Source: Chaetorhynchus papuensis
Lineage: Eukaryota; Chordata; Aves; Passeriformes; Rhipiduridae
Direction of reading: 5' to 3'
Assembly: GCA_013396525.1 (NCBI GenBank)
Contig: VWYX01001158.1
Span: 80,356 to 144,355, forward strand
Length of the DNA stretch: 64,000 nt
The notes under the pieces were generated by a model. The model had not been told where the DNA came from, did no database searches, and saw only the letters and a list, made by a program, of their open reading frames with translations. The translations under genes and the position numbers were made by a program. This document shows positions 33,501 to 48,500 of this stretch, one piece after another; the stretch's first letter is position 1; the number at the start of each line of letters is the position of its first letter.

Positions 33501-36500
33501 TTCGATATCATCCACTAAGTGCTTCCAGTGGAGCTCCAGGTGGTGCTGCAGTACCTGACACCTCGATGATTTGTCCTTGCAGGGTTACCACCCTCCACCT
33601 TTTCTCCTTTTGGAATGCTATCCTGGTGGCTTCTTCCAGGTTTTTGGCCACCAGAGTGTCCCTGAGAGCGAAGTAAAACGCCAGGCGAACCTTGGCGTCC
33701 TCCACCTTCACCAGGTCAAAGAGCCGTGGGGCGTTCTCAGGGGTTGGGATTTTCTGCATTTTGTTTTCCCACACAGCCATCTACAGCCACAAAGGAAATA
33801 AAGAAATTAATCTTTAGGATAAATGCTGAGGTCACTCCATTATTCTGTAGGATGTTAAGGCTTTAAAACAGATGTAATTAGATTGCAAGTAGCAGTAAAA
33901 TGATTTGTTTTCCCAAGGGTGGGACTCACCTTGTCCAGGGCTATGAAGGTGGCAACTCCAATCCCTCCTGCCTTCAGGAAGTTCACACAGGCCTGGGCAG
34001 TGTCAATGGTGTCCACAACAATGTGGTCCAAGGCTCCACACGACGAGGAAATGGCCACGTCGTACTTGTCATCGATGGCTCCCAGGTCTCCCTGAGGATT
34101 GAGGGATGAGGTGGAAACACTGATTACTTGGCACCTGAGCTGCTCTTTGAGTTCTGTCCTTTCCCAATAAATCCATGCATGCACTTTTTAAAATCTCTAC
34201 ACACTGAATAAACTGATTTTTCTGAAGGAGAGATAATTCTCCTTGGACAAAATATTGCAGAATACAAAACCAACACTTTTACATTTACACTGACGTGCAA
34301 TAGGAGTGAAAAACTCAGCTCTGAATTTTCAGAACTTTAAACCAACATTGCTTGGAAAAAACTGAAAAATGTTTTATTTTACAGCAAGTCCACAGGATTT
34401 ACAGCTCTGCTCTCCAAATCCCCAATGCCAGGGAAGTGAGGCATCCCACACTTCAGCACAGGAACACCACTCAGCTCCTCTAAACTTTAAACACTAAAAG
34501 TGTAACAGCCTTCTAAAATTTACCAGTCTTCCATAGAGCCCAGGAATATTCCCACATTTCTTCTGCTGGAGCAGAGCCTCGAGCACTTTTCCTCGACTGC
34601 GACTTTGTGCTAAAGAACTTTTGGCTTCTTCTACTTTTCGGCGCAGGTTTCGCACGAGATCCTTGGCCCCGGATTGTTCCCTTTCCAGCTTCTCCAGAGC
34701 ATTCTCTTTCTAGGGGTTCAAAGGAAGACATTGGCTCAGCCTCCCAAAAACTACTGGATTCAGGGAGTCTTCAATGCATGGCTTTGTTCTTTGGGGAATG
34801 ACTGAGGAGCAAGAAATGAAATTCCAAGAATCCCAGACTGGTTTGGGTTGGGAGGGACATTAAAGCTCCCCTGGTGCCACCCCTGCTGTGGGCAGGGACA
34901 CCTCCCACTGTCCCAGGCTGCTCCAAGCCCCAGTGTCCAGCCTGGCCTTGGGCACTGCCAGGGATCCAGGGGCAGCCACAGCTGCTCTGGGCACCCTGTC
35001 CCAGGGCCTCAGCACCCTGAAGAAGGCTCAGGAATGCAGCCATGTCTCAGTGTGAAATTCAATCTATTCCATTGCAAGGATATGTAGGACTTAAGTCAAC
35101 ATTGGCTTAACAAAGTAAGTTTGAAATCAGATATTTGCTTCACCAGCAAATTGAGTATTAGAAAACAGCTTTTCAATGTTCTTTTAGAGGAGATGGGTTA
35201 TGGTTTATTTTCACCACAATTATTGCTAAAGAGAAGAGCAGGCCTTTGCTTTGTGTGTGACTCAAAATGAAATGGAAAAGTCAAGTCTCACCTCCTTGAG
35301 CTGCTGCTCAGCCTGGGGTAATTTCCCAGTGATGTCTCTGATGGAAGCTTTCCTTTCCTTCAGGGTGTTTGAGGTGCTGCCCAGGGCCTCCTGTGCCTGG
35401 CTGAGCCGAGCCACAGCAGAGTTGTACCTGCTCAGGTACAGCTCCAGCTCCGACTGCGCTATTTCCATGTTGGAGCGCGCCTCGGTCACCTCCTTGCTGA
35501 ACTCCATCAGCTCCTTCTCCTTGCCCTGCAGAAACACCCGGGGTACAGCTCAGCCCATCAGCTGGGCAAAGGGGAAAGAGAAAAGGGCATGTGCTTTTCC
35601 AGCCCTGGCAGCAAAACACTTCTGTTCTCTGGGAGAACCAGCGTTTCTTCATTAGTGAACATGAATGGGTGGGAATTACACAAGGCTTTTCCTCATTATA
35701 AAGAACTTCAGGGAGTTATCACAGAGCGTTTCCACACAAGCTTTGTGTCATGAGGTGGGAGGAACCCTACACATTGAGCTAAACTGCAGCTCAAACGGAG
35801 AATCCACGTTTTCAAGGCCAGAAAATAACCCTGCAAATGTACAGGATAATTTTCCAGCCTCCAGGTGTTCAGGGGCTCAACAGCAGCACCAACAATAACC
35901 AAGTGTTAAAGGAGTTCTCCATTAACTCACAGACCCATCACAGCTGTGGGAAAGGCTGGGAACAGAACACTCCAGAATATATTTATTTATTTAAGCAACA
36001 CATTGGTTTGATGTTTTGGTGGGAGAAAATGAGAGTGCATTATTTAATATAAATCTATGAATGACCTACATGATGCTGCTTGAGCACTCTAAAAGCAGAC
36101 AAGAAGGATTTGGCTGTAATTATTAATTTAAGATTGATTTCCCACTGAGGCTCCTCTGAACTACCACAAGGAACAGGGGAATTGTCAATAAATGGCATTT
36201 TAGAAGTGTCTGGTGCTGGTTTCCTTCAGAAGAGTGAAGTTACTACAGCAGGTGGGTAATTCCTGCCTGTCCAAACCTCTTTTTCCTTCTGAATTCCCTT
36301 GGTCTCCTCCTGCAGGCTGGCCAGGACCTGCCTGAGCTTGGCCTCCTCCTTCTCCTTGGCCTTTGCCAGCAGCTCCCTCTTGGCCGTGGCGTCCTCGATG
36401 GCTTTGGCACTCGTGGAGGGGACATTCTTCAGCTCCTCCACCTGCACCAGGAAAGGACTTTGAACCTCCTCTCCCACTGGGACAACGGAATTCCTGAATC

Positions 36501-39500
36501 CCAAAATCCCCCCCTTGATCCAAAGACATCACAACAGCTGGCAATGACCAAATGGATGACACAGATCCATGAATTAACTCCATTAATGGAGTAACCACTG
36601 CAGTGATTATTTTGCAAACAAAATCTCTGGTTGATTTAATGACTTAAAACATCTGATGAAAACAATTTAAACCCCATTTTTCCACCTTCTTTGTTGCAAT
36701 TGGTGCCCTTTCCATTTTCTCCCACAAATAACTGCACTCTTTCAGCTGATCCATCCCACTACCTTTTCCTTGTCCTTCTGAAGCTGCTTCTCCAGTTTTT
36801 TAGCCTTGCTCTTGGCATGTTTGAGATTCTCCCTCACTTTCACATCTTGCAAATCCAACTGAGTGAATTTTTCTTTACTTTCCTCTATGAACTTTGTGAT
36901 TTTATTGAATTTCCTGAAGAAAAAAAGAAAAAAAAAGAATGATTTCATATAAATATAAAAAATAATGCCAGTGGATTGTGGCTTAAAAAGTCAACATAAA
37001 GAGTTTAAACCAATATCACTGAGTTTTTGTGATGAACAACATCCAATATTTACCATATTCACAGTATTTTCCCTGGGAAAGTGATGTTCCATCACAAAAA
37101 GATCAACTACACAAGCAATTTCAAACATATTTTCAGAAATTTTTATTTTTTTCTTGACAGAATTGGTAATTCCCATCTCTCCCCAATAATTCCCTGAGGA
37201 TGAGCAGGTCAATACTGCAGCTGGATTTGGGAGCAGCATCCAGGCAAAGCAATTTTAAAGAAACACAATTTATGCATAAATGATTCATGAGAAAACCAGG
37301 GGAAAATTCCCAAATCCATGCCCCTAAGGATTAGGGTTGCAAATCTAAAAATCACCTCCCAAATATTTTTTGTACAGTCAATATGTAGAAATATTTAAAA
37401 TCCATTAGAAAGATCAGACATTTTCTTATTGTAATTGAGAATCTTACCCAGAACCAAATCAAACCAATGTGAATTCGCTTTAATTTATTTTTGTGCATTT
37501 AATTTATTTTTGTACATTAATTTAAATGCTTTTTTGTATATTTAGATGTACCAGAAGTGACTCTGCTCATCAGGTAATTTAAATTTTTGGTGGGAACCAT
37601 GTAAAACACAGTACTACACATCCCTGAAGTACTCACTTCTCAAGTTCTTTCAGAGCTTTTTTCTTGGTTTTTGTTTCCTCTGCAAGATTACTGCTTTTCT
37701 CATTAATACTTTTAGTTTCTTCATTAATTTTCTCTTTCTGCATTTCCAGGTCATTTATTCGTTTCTTTAGGTCATGGCTAGGAAATAAAACAAGAACAAA
37801 CCCTCACTTTTCTCCATCTTCATAATGAATTTCTATTTCCAATCCTCAGTGTAACAGCAGGATTATGTAAAGTATCAAAATATAACAATAATTCTGAGTT
37901 AAGAAATGCAAAATATTTCTAATTAGAGATATTGAAGCAAAGTTTAACAGCACCCCCACCCCATTAAAGCCAACCCAAACCCTGAGCATTACTTACATAT
38001 AATACTGACAAATCTTATTCTTTTCCTTAAATATTTTGTTTTCCAAGCAAAGGTACTCAATGGCTTTATTCTTGTCCTCTTCCAAGGCTTCTTTTTCTTT
38101 CTCCACCATTTTAACTCGATTTAACTGGAGAAAACAGAGGGGCAGAGCTGAGGCAGGGCCAGCACTACAGGAGGAAACCATGAGGAGAAAATCCCAACCC
38201 TTCGTAAGACATGAGTCCTCTGGAAAAATGGTGATCAGGAATTACCTCTGCAAGGCAATTTTATGGTGATTTTCTCTATCTCAACCTTCTGAGTGGCCAT
38301 TTTAAATTTAATTCCTACAACTGCAGCTCTTTTCTTTCCCTTTAAAACAAGTCTGCCACAGGATTTACCACAGGCACATAAAGGAAAAAGGACTTTGATT
38401 TTATTTAGAGTTTTCTTAGTCCTTTTAGCACTCAATGCACGGATCAAACGTTCCAGAAGCAGGCCGTGCAGCAGTAATTCTGAGTGTTTTTCATTCTCCT
38501 CATCGAGCTGTGTGTGAGAAATGCTGGGGTTTGTTTGGGATCCCCAGAGGTGCAGCCCCACCTTCTCCCCCCTGCGCTCGTTCAGCAGCTCCACTCTGCG
38601 GCACAGGGTCTGGATGGGCTCCTTGAGCCGTGCAGATCCAATCAAATCCTCCAGGTATTCCAGCATCCCTTCATCGTGCTCCGTCTGCCCTTTGGGCTTC
38701 ATCATGGAAATCTGCTCCACCTCTCCCTTGGGAAACAAAAGTTGGGTGGTTCTGTTCTTAATAGGGTTTTTTTCTGGGGTGGGGGGAAGTATTCTGGAAA
38801 AAAAATCTATAGAATGAGTATGAGACATTATAAAAAAAAGGATAAAATAAGGCAACAATTAAAACTATTCAAACTGGAACATGACAGAATCATTAAGGTT
38901 GGAAAAGACCTCCAAGATCAAGTCCAACTTTCACATTTATTGGGGAAAACAAAGATCAGAATTAATGGAAATTTCCTCCAAGGTGGTGACAACTCTCCTG
39001 GAGCCACCCTTCAGGTCTGACCATTCCTTCATTCTCTAAAGATTCAAACTGTGTTTCCCCAACCTAAAAAAAGAACAAGAGAATAAATCAGGCCCTCTAA
39101 GTCCCTGAAGGGTCTCTTCAGAAACAGAAAGTCCACAAAATCCTGGCTGATGGATGAACTGGAATTATAATTCACTTAACTGAGGCTTCCCTGGTGGAGA
39201 AAGAGAAGGATTCTTTAGGTATAAGGGTTCCTTTGTGTTATTTCCCTTTATGTACAGCATTAATATTAAGTGATTTAGGTGATATTAAAAATAATTAGAT
39301 TTTTTTAGTAAGATTTAGAAAGGATTAAACAGAGGCAGTGACAAGGACAGTTTGTTACTACTGCAGGTCTGACAACACAAAAAACCCCAACCCAACTCTT
39401 ACTTTTATTTCTTGCACATCTCAAAAACCCACACAATCAGTTTGTGAGTAACTGCTGCTGATTATATAAAACCCCAATTACCCATTTGCTCCCTTGCCAC

Positions 39501-42500
39501 AGAAGTGTGGTTTCTCTCCCCAAAACTGCCTGTCAGCCCATGGGGGAGGAAACTGTACAGCCTCCTACATTACTCTGGGATTGTCAGAAGTCTTTTTCCT
39601 TCTTGCATTAAAGCATTTCCTCTGTTTACAACCATGGGAAAACAATCACAGGAAAGGTTTAACCCAATGCTGATCAGGACCGGGAAGTTTCTACACTGGG
39701 TTTACACCACGCATGTTCAGTGTTGTAAATCACAAACCTACCCTGGATTTAACATAAAAAAAATGGGAATTATGGACAAGCAAGGAATGAATCAATTTTT
39801 TATTATTTGGCTAAATATAATGAACCATCTCTAAGAAGGATGACGACGCAGTTGTGGGGTTTCTCTGTAGCTCACTAAAGTGAATANNNNNNNNNNAATA
39901 TTTATAAATTATTAAATAATAAGAGTACTAAGTATTATTTAATATTTATCCTATTTATTAAGATAATATATAAAGAAATCTGTTTAGCCCACCCCAGATT
40001 TAAGAAATAAAAAGGTTTTCAGCTGTTTTAATTGATAAAGGAGAGTGAAAAGCTTGTACCTGCTCTTCTTGACAATGATTAACAGAGCAAACAGATCTTA
40101 CAACTCGGCACTGTTAAAACTCAGTTTAAGTGTTTCCTAATTATTTACCAGTGCTCATTACTTGACCCATTATTTGAATTATGAATTTTAACCCCCCCCA
40201 CATCCTTGCTGTTTCTGTATTTTGAAATCCCGTGACATTCTGAAAGTGAAACCAAGGCGGGGCAGGCAGACATTTGTTGAGCAATGAGGGGAACAGTTCG
40301 GGCAGCTCTTCAGAGCTGGCACCCCCAGCTCTGCCAAGGCTGCCACCAGAACAGAACCCCTGGAAATCTCCAGTTCCTTCCCTCAGTTGTCTCCTGCTGG
40401 CTCAGGGATTCAGGAGAGGGAGCAATGTGTAAAATAAAAAGGAAATGCAGGCTGTGCTCAGACAATCAAAATGGATGTCAACACCCAGCCATGGGCAATG
40501 CCAGCAAGGAACCAAACCTCCAAGGGAAGAAATTCCTGGAAAAAACAGCCTCAGATCTGTCCTGGAGAAGCTCCAGGGACTGAACTGTGACATTCCAGTG
40601 CCTGAGGGAGCTACAGGAAAGATGGGCAGAGACTGTTTACATGGGCTGGAGGGACAGGACACAGGGAATGGCTTCCCAGTGCCAGAGGGCAGGGATGGAT
40701 GGGATATTGGGAAGGAATTCCTCCCTGGGAGGGTGGGCAGGCCCTGGCACAGGGTGCCCAGAGCAGCTGTGGCTGCCCCTGGATCCCTGGCAGTGCCCAA
40801 GGCCAGGCTGGACATTGGGGCTTGGAGCAGCCTGGGACAGTGGGAGGTGTCCCTGCCCAGGGCAGGGGATGGAACAGGTTGCAATTTAAGGTCCCTTCCC
40901 ACCCAAACCATCCTGTGATTCCACATTTCCACACCCACCAAGCCCTTTGGGAAGGTTCTACACTCAGTGCAAGAGCTCTAAATGGAATTACAAACCCAAT
41001 TTCAGCTTCTACAGCGTGGAGCCTTCCACATCCATGTGGATCCCTAGGGATGCAGCAGGTATAGCACGAGTTAGAGGTGTACCATGCACACACATCCCAG
41101 CACCAGCTCCCAGGGAATTCCTCAGGGTACTTAGCAGGGAGCAAGCACTGGGAATCCTACAACACAACCTCATCTGGGGAAACATTTCCAAGCAATCAGC
41201 TGAGCCCTGGGGCCCTGGGGTTTGAGACGAGGCTGTAAAATAAGGGGAGAGCCCTTCTCAGCTGAAAGTGGCTCCTCTGGTAAAAAGCATGAGGAATAAA
41301 TTCCAGCAATTTGGAACCTGTGCTTCTTTGCACAGCTGAATAATTCACAGCTAGGATGTTTAAGATACTTCCTCAATTTAAGAATTTAAATTTATATTGT
41401 ACCTAAGTAAAGAGGAAAAGCTTTAAAAGAAGTGTCAGGACCAGCAACACCAGCAGCAGGTTCCATCACTGGTTTAAAATTCTGAATTTGCCCACAACCC
41501 CTATTCTCTAAAAGCAGAAAAACACAGCTGATCCGCTTAGCACAGCTCTAACCTGAGTTTATCCAGTGCTTTCTGGCACATAAGGATTGGAATTTTAAAC
41601 AAGGTTATCAAACTGCTTGATAAAGGGAAGGTTTGACCTACTCATGAGGCTTTTTCTGCAACTCTTACGCTGGTCTAGAAACAAGATCTGACAGAGGTAA
41701 CACAGAGGTTCTGTGTTCCAGAACCTTCCTTGCCCTCTGGGAGTGGATCTTGTTTTCCAGGGCTATGGAGTGTGAATGGCATCATGTGCTAACCCCAGCA
41801 GGGACAGGACCCAGCCTCCAGTGGTGCTAAACAGGAATGAGGGAGCTTCAGGACACAGCCACCATATTCCATCCTAAAACTCTGGTGTGAAAGAGACAGC
41901 GATGGTAAAAAGCCTCTGGCATTGAAAAATTACTGACAGCAACCTGAGAACTCTTCATGAAAAGCAAACATATTTGGGGTGGCAAGGCACCTTAAAGGGG
42001 ACCCTTCCACTATCCCAGGCTGCTCCAAGCCCCATCGAACCTGGCCTTGGACACTTCCCAGGATGGGGCAGCCACAGCTTCTCTGGGAACTCCATCCCAG
42101 TCCCTCCCCACCTTCACAGCCAAGAATTCCTTCCCAATATCCCATCTCTCCCTGCCCTCAGGCAGGATGAGTCGTTTCTGGAGAACCCAGGAAGATGTTT
42201 GCTTTTATTGATTATTGCCTCCTCTTTTCATCCCTGAATATTTGGGAGAAGCTCTGGGGAGGCTGCACCTTGAACACCCTGAGTTTTGGCTAAATTGTCA
42301 CTACAGCATTCCCAGAGTTCTTTGTTAATATCCCACAGAATAATTATGGCACCAAGGACATAAAAACAGTTCTCCAGGATTTTGGATCGTCACTTAATTT
42401 CTGCTGTCTTAAGCTCAGCTTTAAAATCAAGTGCTGAGAACCTTGGGACAGCCTGGAATGCAGTAGCTGGGAATGCACCGTGCTCTGGGGAGGAGCTGTG

Positions 42501-45500
42501 AGGAGCTTGGGTGCTTTCTGAGGGGAATTTTGTGGCGCAGTTGTGGTGGTTTAGGTTTTGGAGGGGTTTTGGTTTTTTTCGGGGAGCTCTCCACCACTAC
42601 TCAAACATGGAGTAATGTGACATCTGACTGAAGTAAAAACCACAGTTGTGCTCGGGAGAAACGGCTTTAGAGAAAAGACTCTGTAGAAAATGCAAAATTA
42701 TAGGTAAGAAAAACCTTCCTTGGGCTGGGGACCAGTCAAACCAGGTAATTTTGTTTCAAAATCCCACTAAACCACCAGAAAATTTAATGTATGACAACCA
42801 TGACTATGATACTTAGTATTTTTAAGAATATTTTGTATTTTTAAGACAATTTTTTCAATTCAGAACAGTATTTTAGTAGTTCCACTGTAGTAGCAGCATA
42901 TTTTTATAATATACAAGGTTTTGAAGCTTTTTAAATGCCCATAAAATTTTCTTATTGAAAAGAGCCTCAGCAAACTTTACTGTAATCCAACCATAACACC
43001 TTTTACAGCTCAATTCCAATAATTTTGTAATTTAAATCTTCAATATGTACATTTCATTTGCTTACTGGAGTGATTGCATGAATTAGTTCACAACTTTATG
43101 GCATTACACAAATGAAATTGAATTAAGTGATGTTTGAAAGCAGTGATCAGGAGATCATTTAATTTATGAAGCATCACAAGATGAAGGGACATTTGTGATG
43201 AAATAATACCATAAATGCATGGGTAAATAAAATTTAATGTAAGCAGTGTTTGCAGTTATAAAAGCCACCTTAACTCACACTTTTGTGGAGGATTAGAGCA
43301 GCCAGAGCCAAAACCTGCTATTTGTTTGTCCAAATGACAAAAACCCATCTTAATCAATGCAAATTACAACCCAATTTCAATTATTTTCTTAATTTTTAAC
43401 ATGGAATTTGAGACAAAAGTGACCCAGCATAGGGCAAACTTCTCTTAATAGAATAAAGGTCATGCTATATTTTAATCTCTTTTCCAGACCACAGCAACAT
43501 TTCAATTATCTCAAACATTGAAGGAGCATGAGCAGATTTTGCAAGAGCTTCTACAGGAGCTGAAAATTCCTCAGCATCAGGGGGAGCAAAGCCAGAGTGA
43601 CACAGGGACACTGGGCTTGCTTGAGGGAAAACCACATTAAAACATCTGGAATGTTTACTATAAACCTGTTTTTCTAGAGACTTACAAGAGAAAATCCAAG
43701 ACTAATTCCCGTTTTTCCTGTAGTTCTTTACCCCACTCCTGCACACGGAGTAGAAGCAGCACTACTACGAAGTTACTACTCCTGAGGTTCAGCTTTTTGC
43801 TCATTCAGCTCCAGTTCCACCTGTTTGACACAACCTGGAACTGCTGCAAAAGTCAAGGAGCAGTAAAATTTAGAGAAGATTTAGTCTGGATGTTGTGTTA
43901 CTTTGTTTTTTCACTAAATTTTTACTTCCTGGCTGTTTTGTGCCATCAATTACCAGATAAAAAGGCACCAAAAGTGCATTTTGCTCTTAAAAAAGCCTTT
44001 AGGCAGCAAAATGAGAGAAGTGTCTCCCTTTCCCTGCCTGCAACTTCCTCTGTTTTCACCCCCTCTCCCAGATCTCAATTTTAAAATTTTTCTTTTATGT
44101 GCTCACACTTGGCTTTGGGGTTTTTTTCCCCACTTTACCACAAGGGTAGCTCTCACTTTTTAAGCAGGAGTACAGTAAGGAATGGCAAAAATAAGTCCTA
44201 AATTTCTGTATCTTCAATTTTTTTGACCCATACTCCCATCTCACAAAGCTTTGCCCATGAATTCCAATTTTGCATCCATGGATTTTGGAAGCTGTGTATG
44301 GAGAGAGCCAATATTCCCATAACCTCATTATTCTCCTGCTGTAATACAGCTCTTGTAAGCTACAACAAATTGTTTTGGGATTTTTTTCCCGTAATTCCAT
44401 GTTATTTCATTTTTACCCTTCAATTTTACCACATGCTGAATACACAGAAGGGGGAAAAGCACCAAAAACTCAACTTCACATGCTCTGTCTTCCCAGGAAA
44501 GCTCAGTGGGAAATAAAGGCAAATAAAAAATAAATGTCCATATAAAAATCTCCAATGTCACCACTGCCCAGAGATGAGGAAAAACTCAGAATGAGCCTTT
44601 ATACAACATTCAGCTGTTTGCACAAAACTACAACTCTGCATTCTGGAAATAATTTTAGAAGTTTTAAGGACATTGCTGTGTTTAATATAAGAGCACAGAG
44701 TGAGTGCAAATCTAGATGCACTTTGGAATTTAAGTCAGGAAGTAGCAAACCCAACCTGCAATGTTTGATTTGTCACTGGTGTGTTCTAAAGAAACTATTT
44801 AATTACCACTCATTTTCTCTTCCCATTTTTCCATGGTTTTCTGCAGCATTTCCTACAGGAACAACCCTCTCTTCACCTCCAGTGCTGGCAGCACAGATTT
44901 TTTATAATCCCGTTTATAATTCCATTTATAGCCTCAGCTCCAATGGCCCATCAGGAGCACAGACCTCAACAATTGGGAAGTATCTGGTTTATCTCAAAGG
45001 GGAAGAAAATCTCTCCCTCATTTCCTCCCCACTCCCCTGGAAGTGACTCCCACGTTGTTTCCACACAGGAGCAGGTGAAAAACCTGACAGAATTTCCTTT
45101 CTGGCAACCTCATCTTGCCACAGGATAAGACTGAACTCCAATCAGTTACAAAATACACCCGAATAAAATCCCTGCAGTTGTTTATACTTTCTTAAGATTA
45201 CAGGAGAATATTTTAATTAACTCTATCAAATATATTCAAGTGACATACCACTGTAATTAGCACAAAATTGACTTAAAGCAGTTACAATTTGTTTGTAATA
45301 TTTTGAAATAAATTAAAATCAACTTAGAAGTTTGCTGCCACGAATACAGAATTAATTCTGCAATATTTATGTGCAAAGGGGCTGGCTGGGGGTTACCTGG
45401 GGAGCTCCATTTTGCTCTCCCACCCTTTTTTGGTGACTCTGCTTCTCTTACCTTGCCCATCCCAGAGGTGGCCACTGCCTCTGCTCCCAAATATTCCCCC

Positions 45501-48500
45501 CCTGCAATTCCAAACCTGACATTCCTTCCAGTGCTCCCATTTCTTTCATCATTCCTTAGAGGAAACCAGGCAGGAGGCTGAGGTTTTTTAACCTTTCAGA
45601 GGAGTCACTACAGAGAACAGCACAAATACTTACTCTGAGTTTGTCAGCCTGGACAGAGCAGGGCTCCAAGGCTTTCAGTGAAGAAAGCTAAATCATTTTA
45701 TTTGTTGTTCTTTACACCTCTTCAAGTTCCTGGAGTGGGAGCAGTAGGTGTGGAAGACAGAAAAGCAGCAGCAAGGTGCCAGATTTTCCACCAAACACTC
45801 TTTTTTAAGTGACAAGATGCACTTTTTCCTGTTGCAGTTTCAGGCTGTGGCAAGCTCATTAAAAATGCATCATATTTACAATAATCTTATATATTAAATA
45901 TTATAATAATGCAAAATTATTGAAGTACTGAAAGCACAGGGCAATTTATGCAATATGGAGTGTTGGGAGTTAAGGATCACAGAAGTGACAAACTCCTCCT
46001 GTTCTGTGCTGGCAACATCCCATTGGAACCAGAAGAATTCTGAAACCAGATTTATTTCAATTTGCAAGTTCAGGCACAGAATTTGTAATTTTTCTAGAAC
46101 TACTCAATTATTCTCTAATTTTCTGTTTTCCCACAGGTGTTCTTTTGTAATGGTATTCACAGAAGTCAGCACAGTTTGATTTTCATATTTTCAGTTTGGC
46201 ATCAGCAGAAATACCTAAATCAAAACTCAGCTTTCAAATTTTACTCTAAAAAGCACCAAAATCAGCAGAAAAACACTGCAAAATAGGGTGTGAAAGGGGG
46301 AAAAGAAAGCAAAAAAAAAAAACCTCAAGCAGTCTTCTAAAAAGCAAATATTTTCCATTGAGTAATGGTAATTATGTTAGCAAGATAAAATCAAAGCTCT
46401 AAAGGTGTTGTTACTACATGTAGGACATGTTCTCCTACAACATTTTCTTTAGTACTAATAGTGAATGTTCTGTAACACACCCAAACCAGCATTTGATAAT
46501 CTTTAATTAATATTTTTATCCAAAATGAAATATTTTAATCACACCCTATTGATATAGTCAAAAATCAGAGATTTATAACTTATTTTAAATGAGAAATACT
46601 TGGTTAAACTTAGTTTTATTAAGCTCTTAGTTTTGCTATTAAAAAAATGAGTAAAAGCCAAATAAACCTGTTATTTATCCTTTCAATTTTAAAAAATTTG
46701 GAAAACATTAGGGAGAAAAAAAGGCAATCCTTGTGATAACAATCCACAGCCTTAGATGGTCTTATTTGCCTCTAACTATAAATTTTAGGATTTGGGGGTT
46801 GAAGTTCTGCTCTCATTCTGTGGAAAATATTGCTGCATTTCCCAAGTGGAAATACTCAGCTTTGGGCTGTCAGATCAGTGCATTTCACTTTAAAAAGGCA
46901 AAGAGAAAGGCCCTGCCCTCAGTCAGAGAGGCTAAAAAACCCAGAAAATCTCAGTGCAGTTTCTGAGACAAAGCCTGGTGGAAAGAAAAAAAAACTATGG
47001 TGGGAAAACACTGGTTTGTGCCTTAATATTTGCTCTGCTTCCCCCTATTTCCCTTTGTAGGGTGGAAAGACTGAAATTGCAACTTTTAGAAAAAAAAGGG
47101 GTGCTCTCCTCATTGAAGCAATTTGTGGGAGAAGAAAACAAATCCCATTTTGGAGGAAAAATACAAAATAAATTAAGATATCAATATTCCTTTCCAAATG
47201 TTCCCCTGCCCTGTTCCCAGTGTTCTTTAACACTGAGCTTTGGATATCTCTGCCCCAGCATTTCCACCCTGCTTCATCTTTCACTTTACATTTCTTCTTT
47301 CTGGAAATTTTGGCAAAATGAGATTTGAGAACAACTGTGTGGAAAAAAGGGTGTATTTACTCCAAGTTGTTTTCTTGGAGGTGCTTCTCGCTCCATCTTG
47401 AAGCAGAAAATACAGGAATAAAGTGTTGGGAGGAAATAATTAATTGGCATGGAGACTTGCAAACAGATATCCTCTTTTTGTGGGTGTAGCTGTAAAAAAG
47501 GACTGCACAGAAAGCCTGGAGGAAGTGAAGCAAGCACAGCCACCCAGCTACACATTTTTTATATGTATGTATTTTTTTTTTTTAGAGGGGAACTGGAAGC
47601 TCCTTTGACAGAAACAGGCCTAAAATAAACTCTATTAAGACATTTCAGGCCTTGGGAAGCTCCCACTGATCACTGATTTCTAGGCCATGATTCTCCAGAG
47701 TAGATTTGGGACTTGTGAGTAATTACAGGTAATGGCTGAAATAGTTATTTAATAGAATTAATATTTAAATACTTGTAAATCAATTTACATTTCAATTAGC
47801 TCGCACATAAGCAAAATTCTCATTATTTAAATCCTAGAAAAAAACTAATGTTGCTCCCTTCAGCCTGTCTTTAAAACAGCAAATAGAAGCAAGCAAGCCT
47901 CAGAATTTGAAGGTCAAACATGAATATAAATGATATGATATTGACAAATTGTGATTATTTTTACAGTATGGGTTGTGAACTGTAGCTGTTTAAAGTAGAG
48001 GCTGAACTGGTTATAAACCTGCTATTTCTGGAGCTGTTAAACCAGTGTAAACAACAAGCACAATTCAGGCGATTTTTCTTGCACTTATTTTATGCACAGT
48101 TCATTTTTCCACACTCCCTTCTCAGTAAAGCCATGTCATAGGAGAGCTGCAGACAACAGTAGATTAAACAATTAAACAATGAAAATTTAAATTCCTGTTG
48201 ATGCAGTTTAGATAAAAGCACCCCCCCGTTGCTGAGTCTCTGCCACGCTGAAGCAGCACAATAATATTGGGGTTGAAGGTTTATTTTACACGCCAATATT
48301 TACGTGCTGCTAGGGCGGAACGAGCACAACTCCTCCAGTCAGGAACACAATTCCCTCATGGAAAAAGGGACAGCAGGATCCCCAACTGCTTCTCTGCCTT
48401 CAATTTCTACAGCAGCAAATAATGATTTGCACCTTGAGCAGAGCATGCAAACCATGATGTGCTGCTACAGCACTTCAAGGCCTCCAAGGCAAGATTTCAA

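Noticed and set aside
40284..41144. Several open frames of 90-180 codons in the SMC4 large intron
   Set aside because: They translate the CR1 3' UTR and its flanks in both directions, not a gene.
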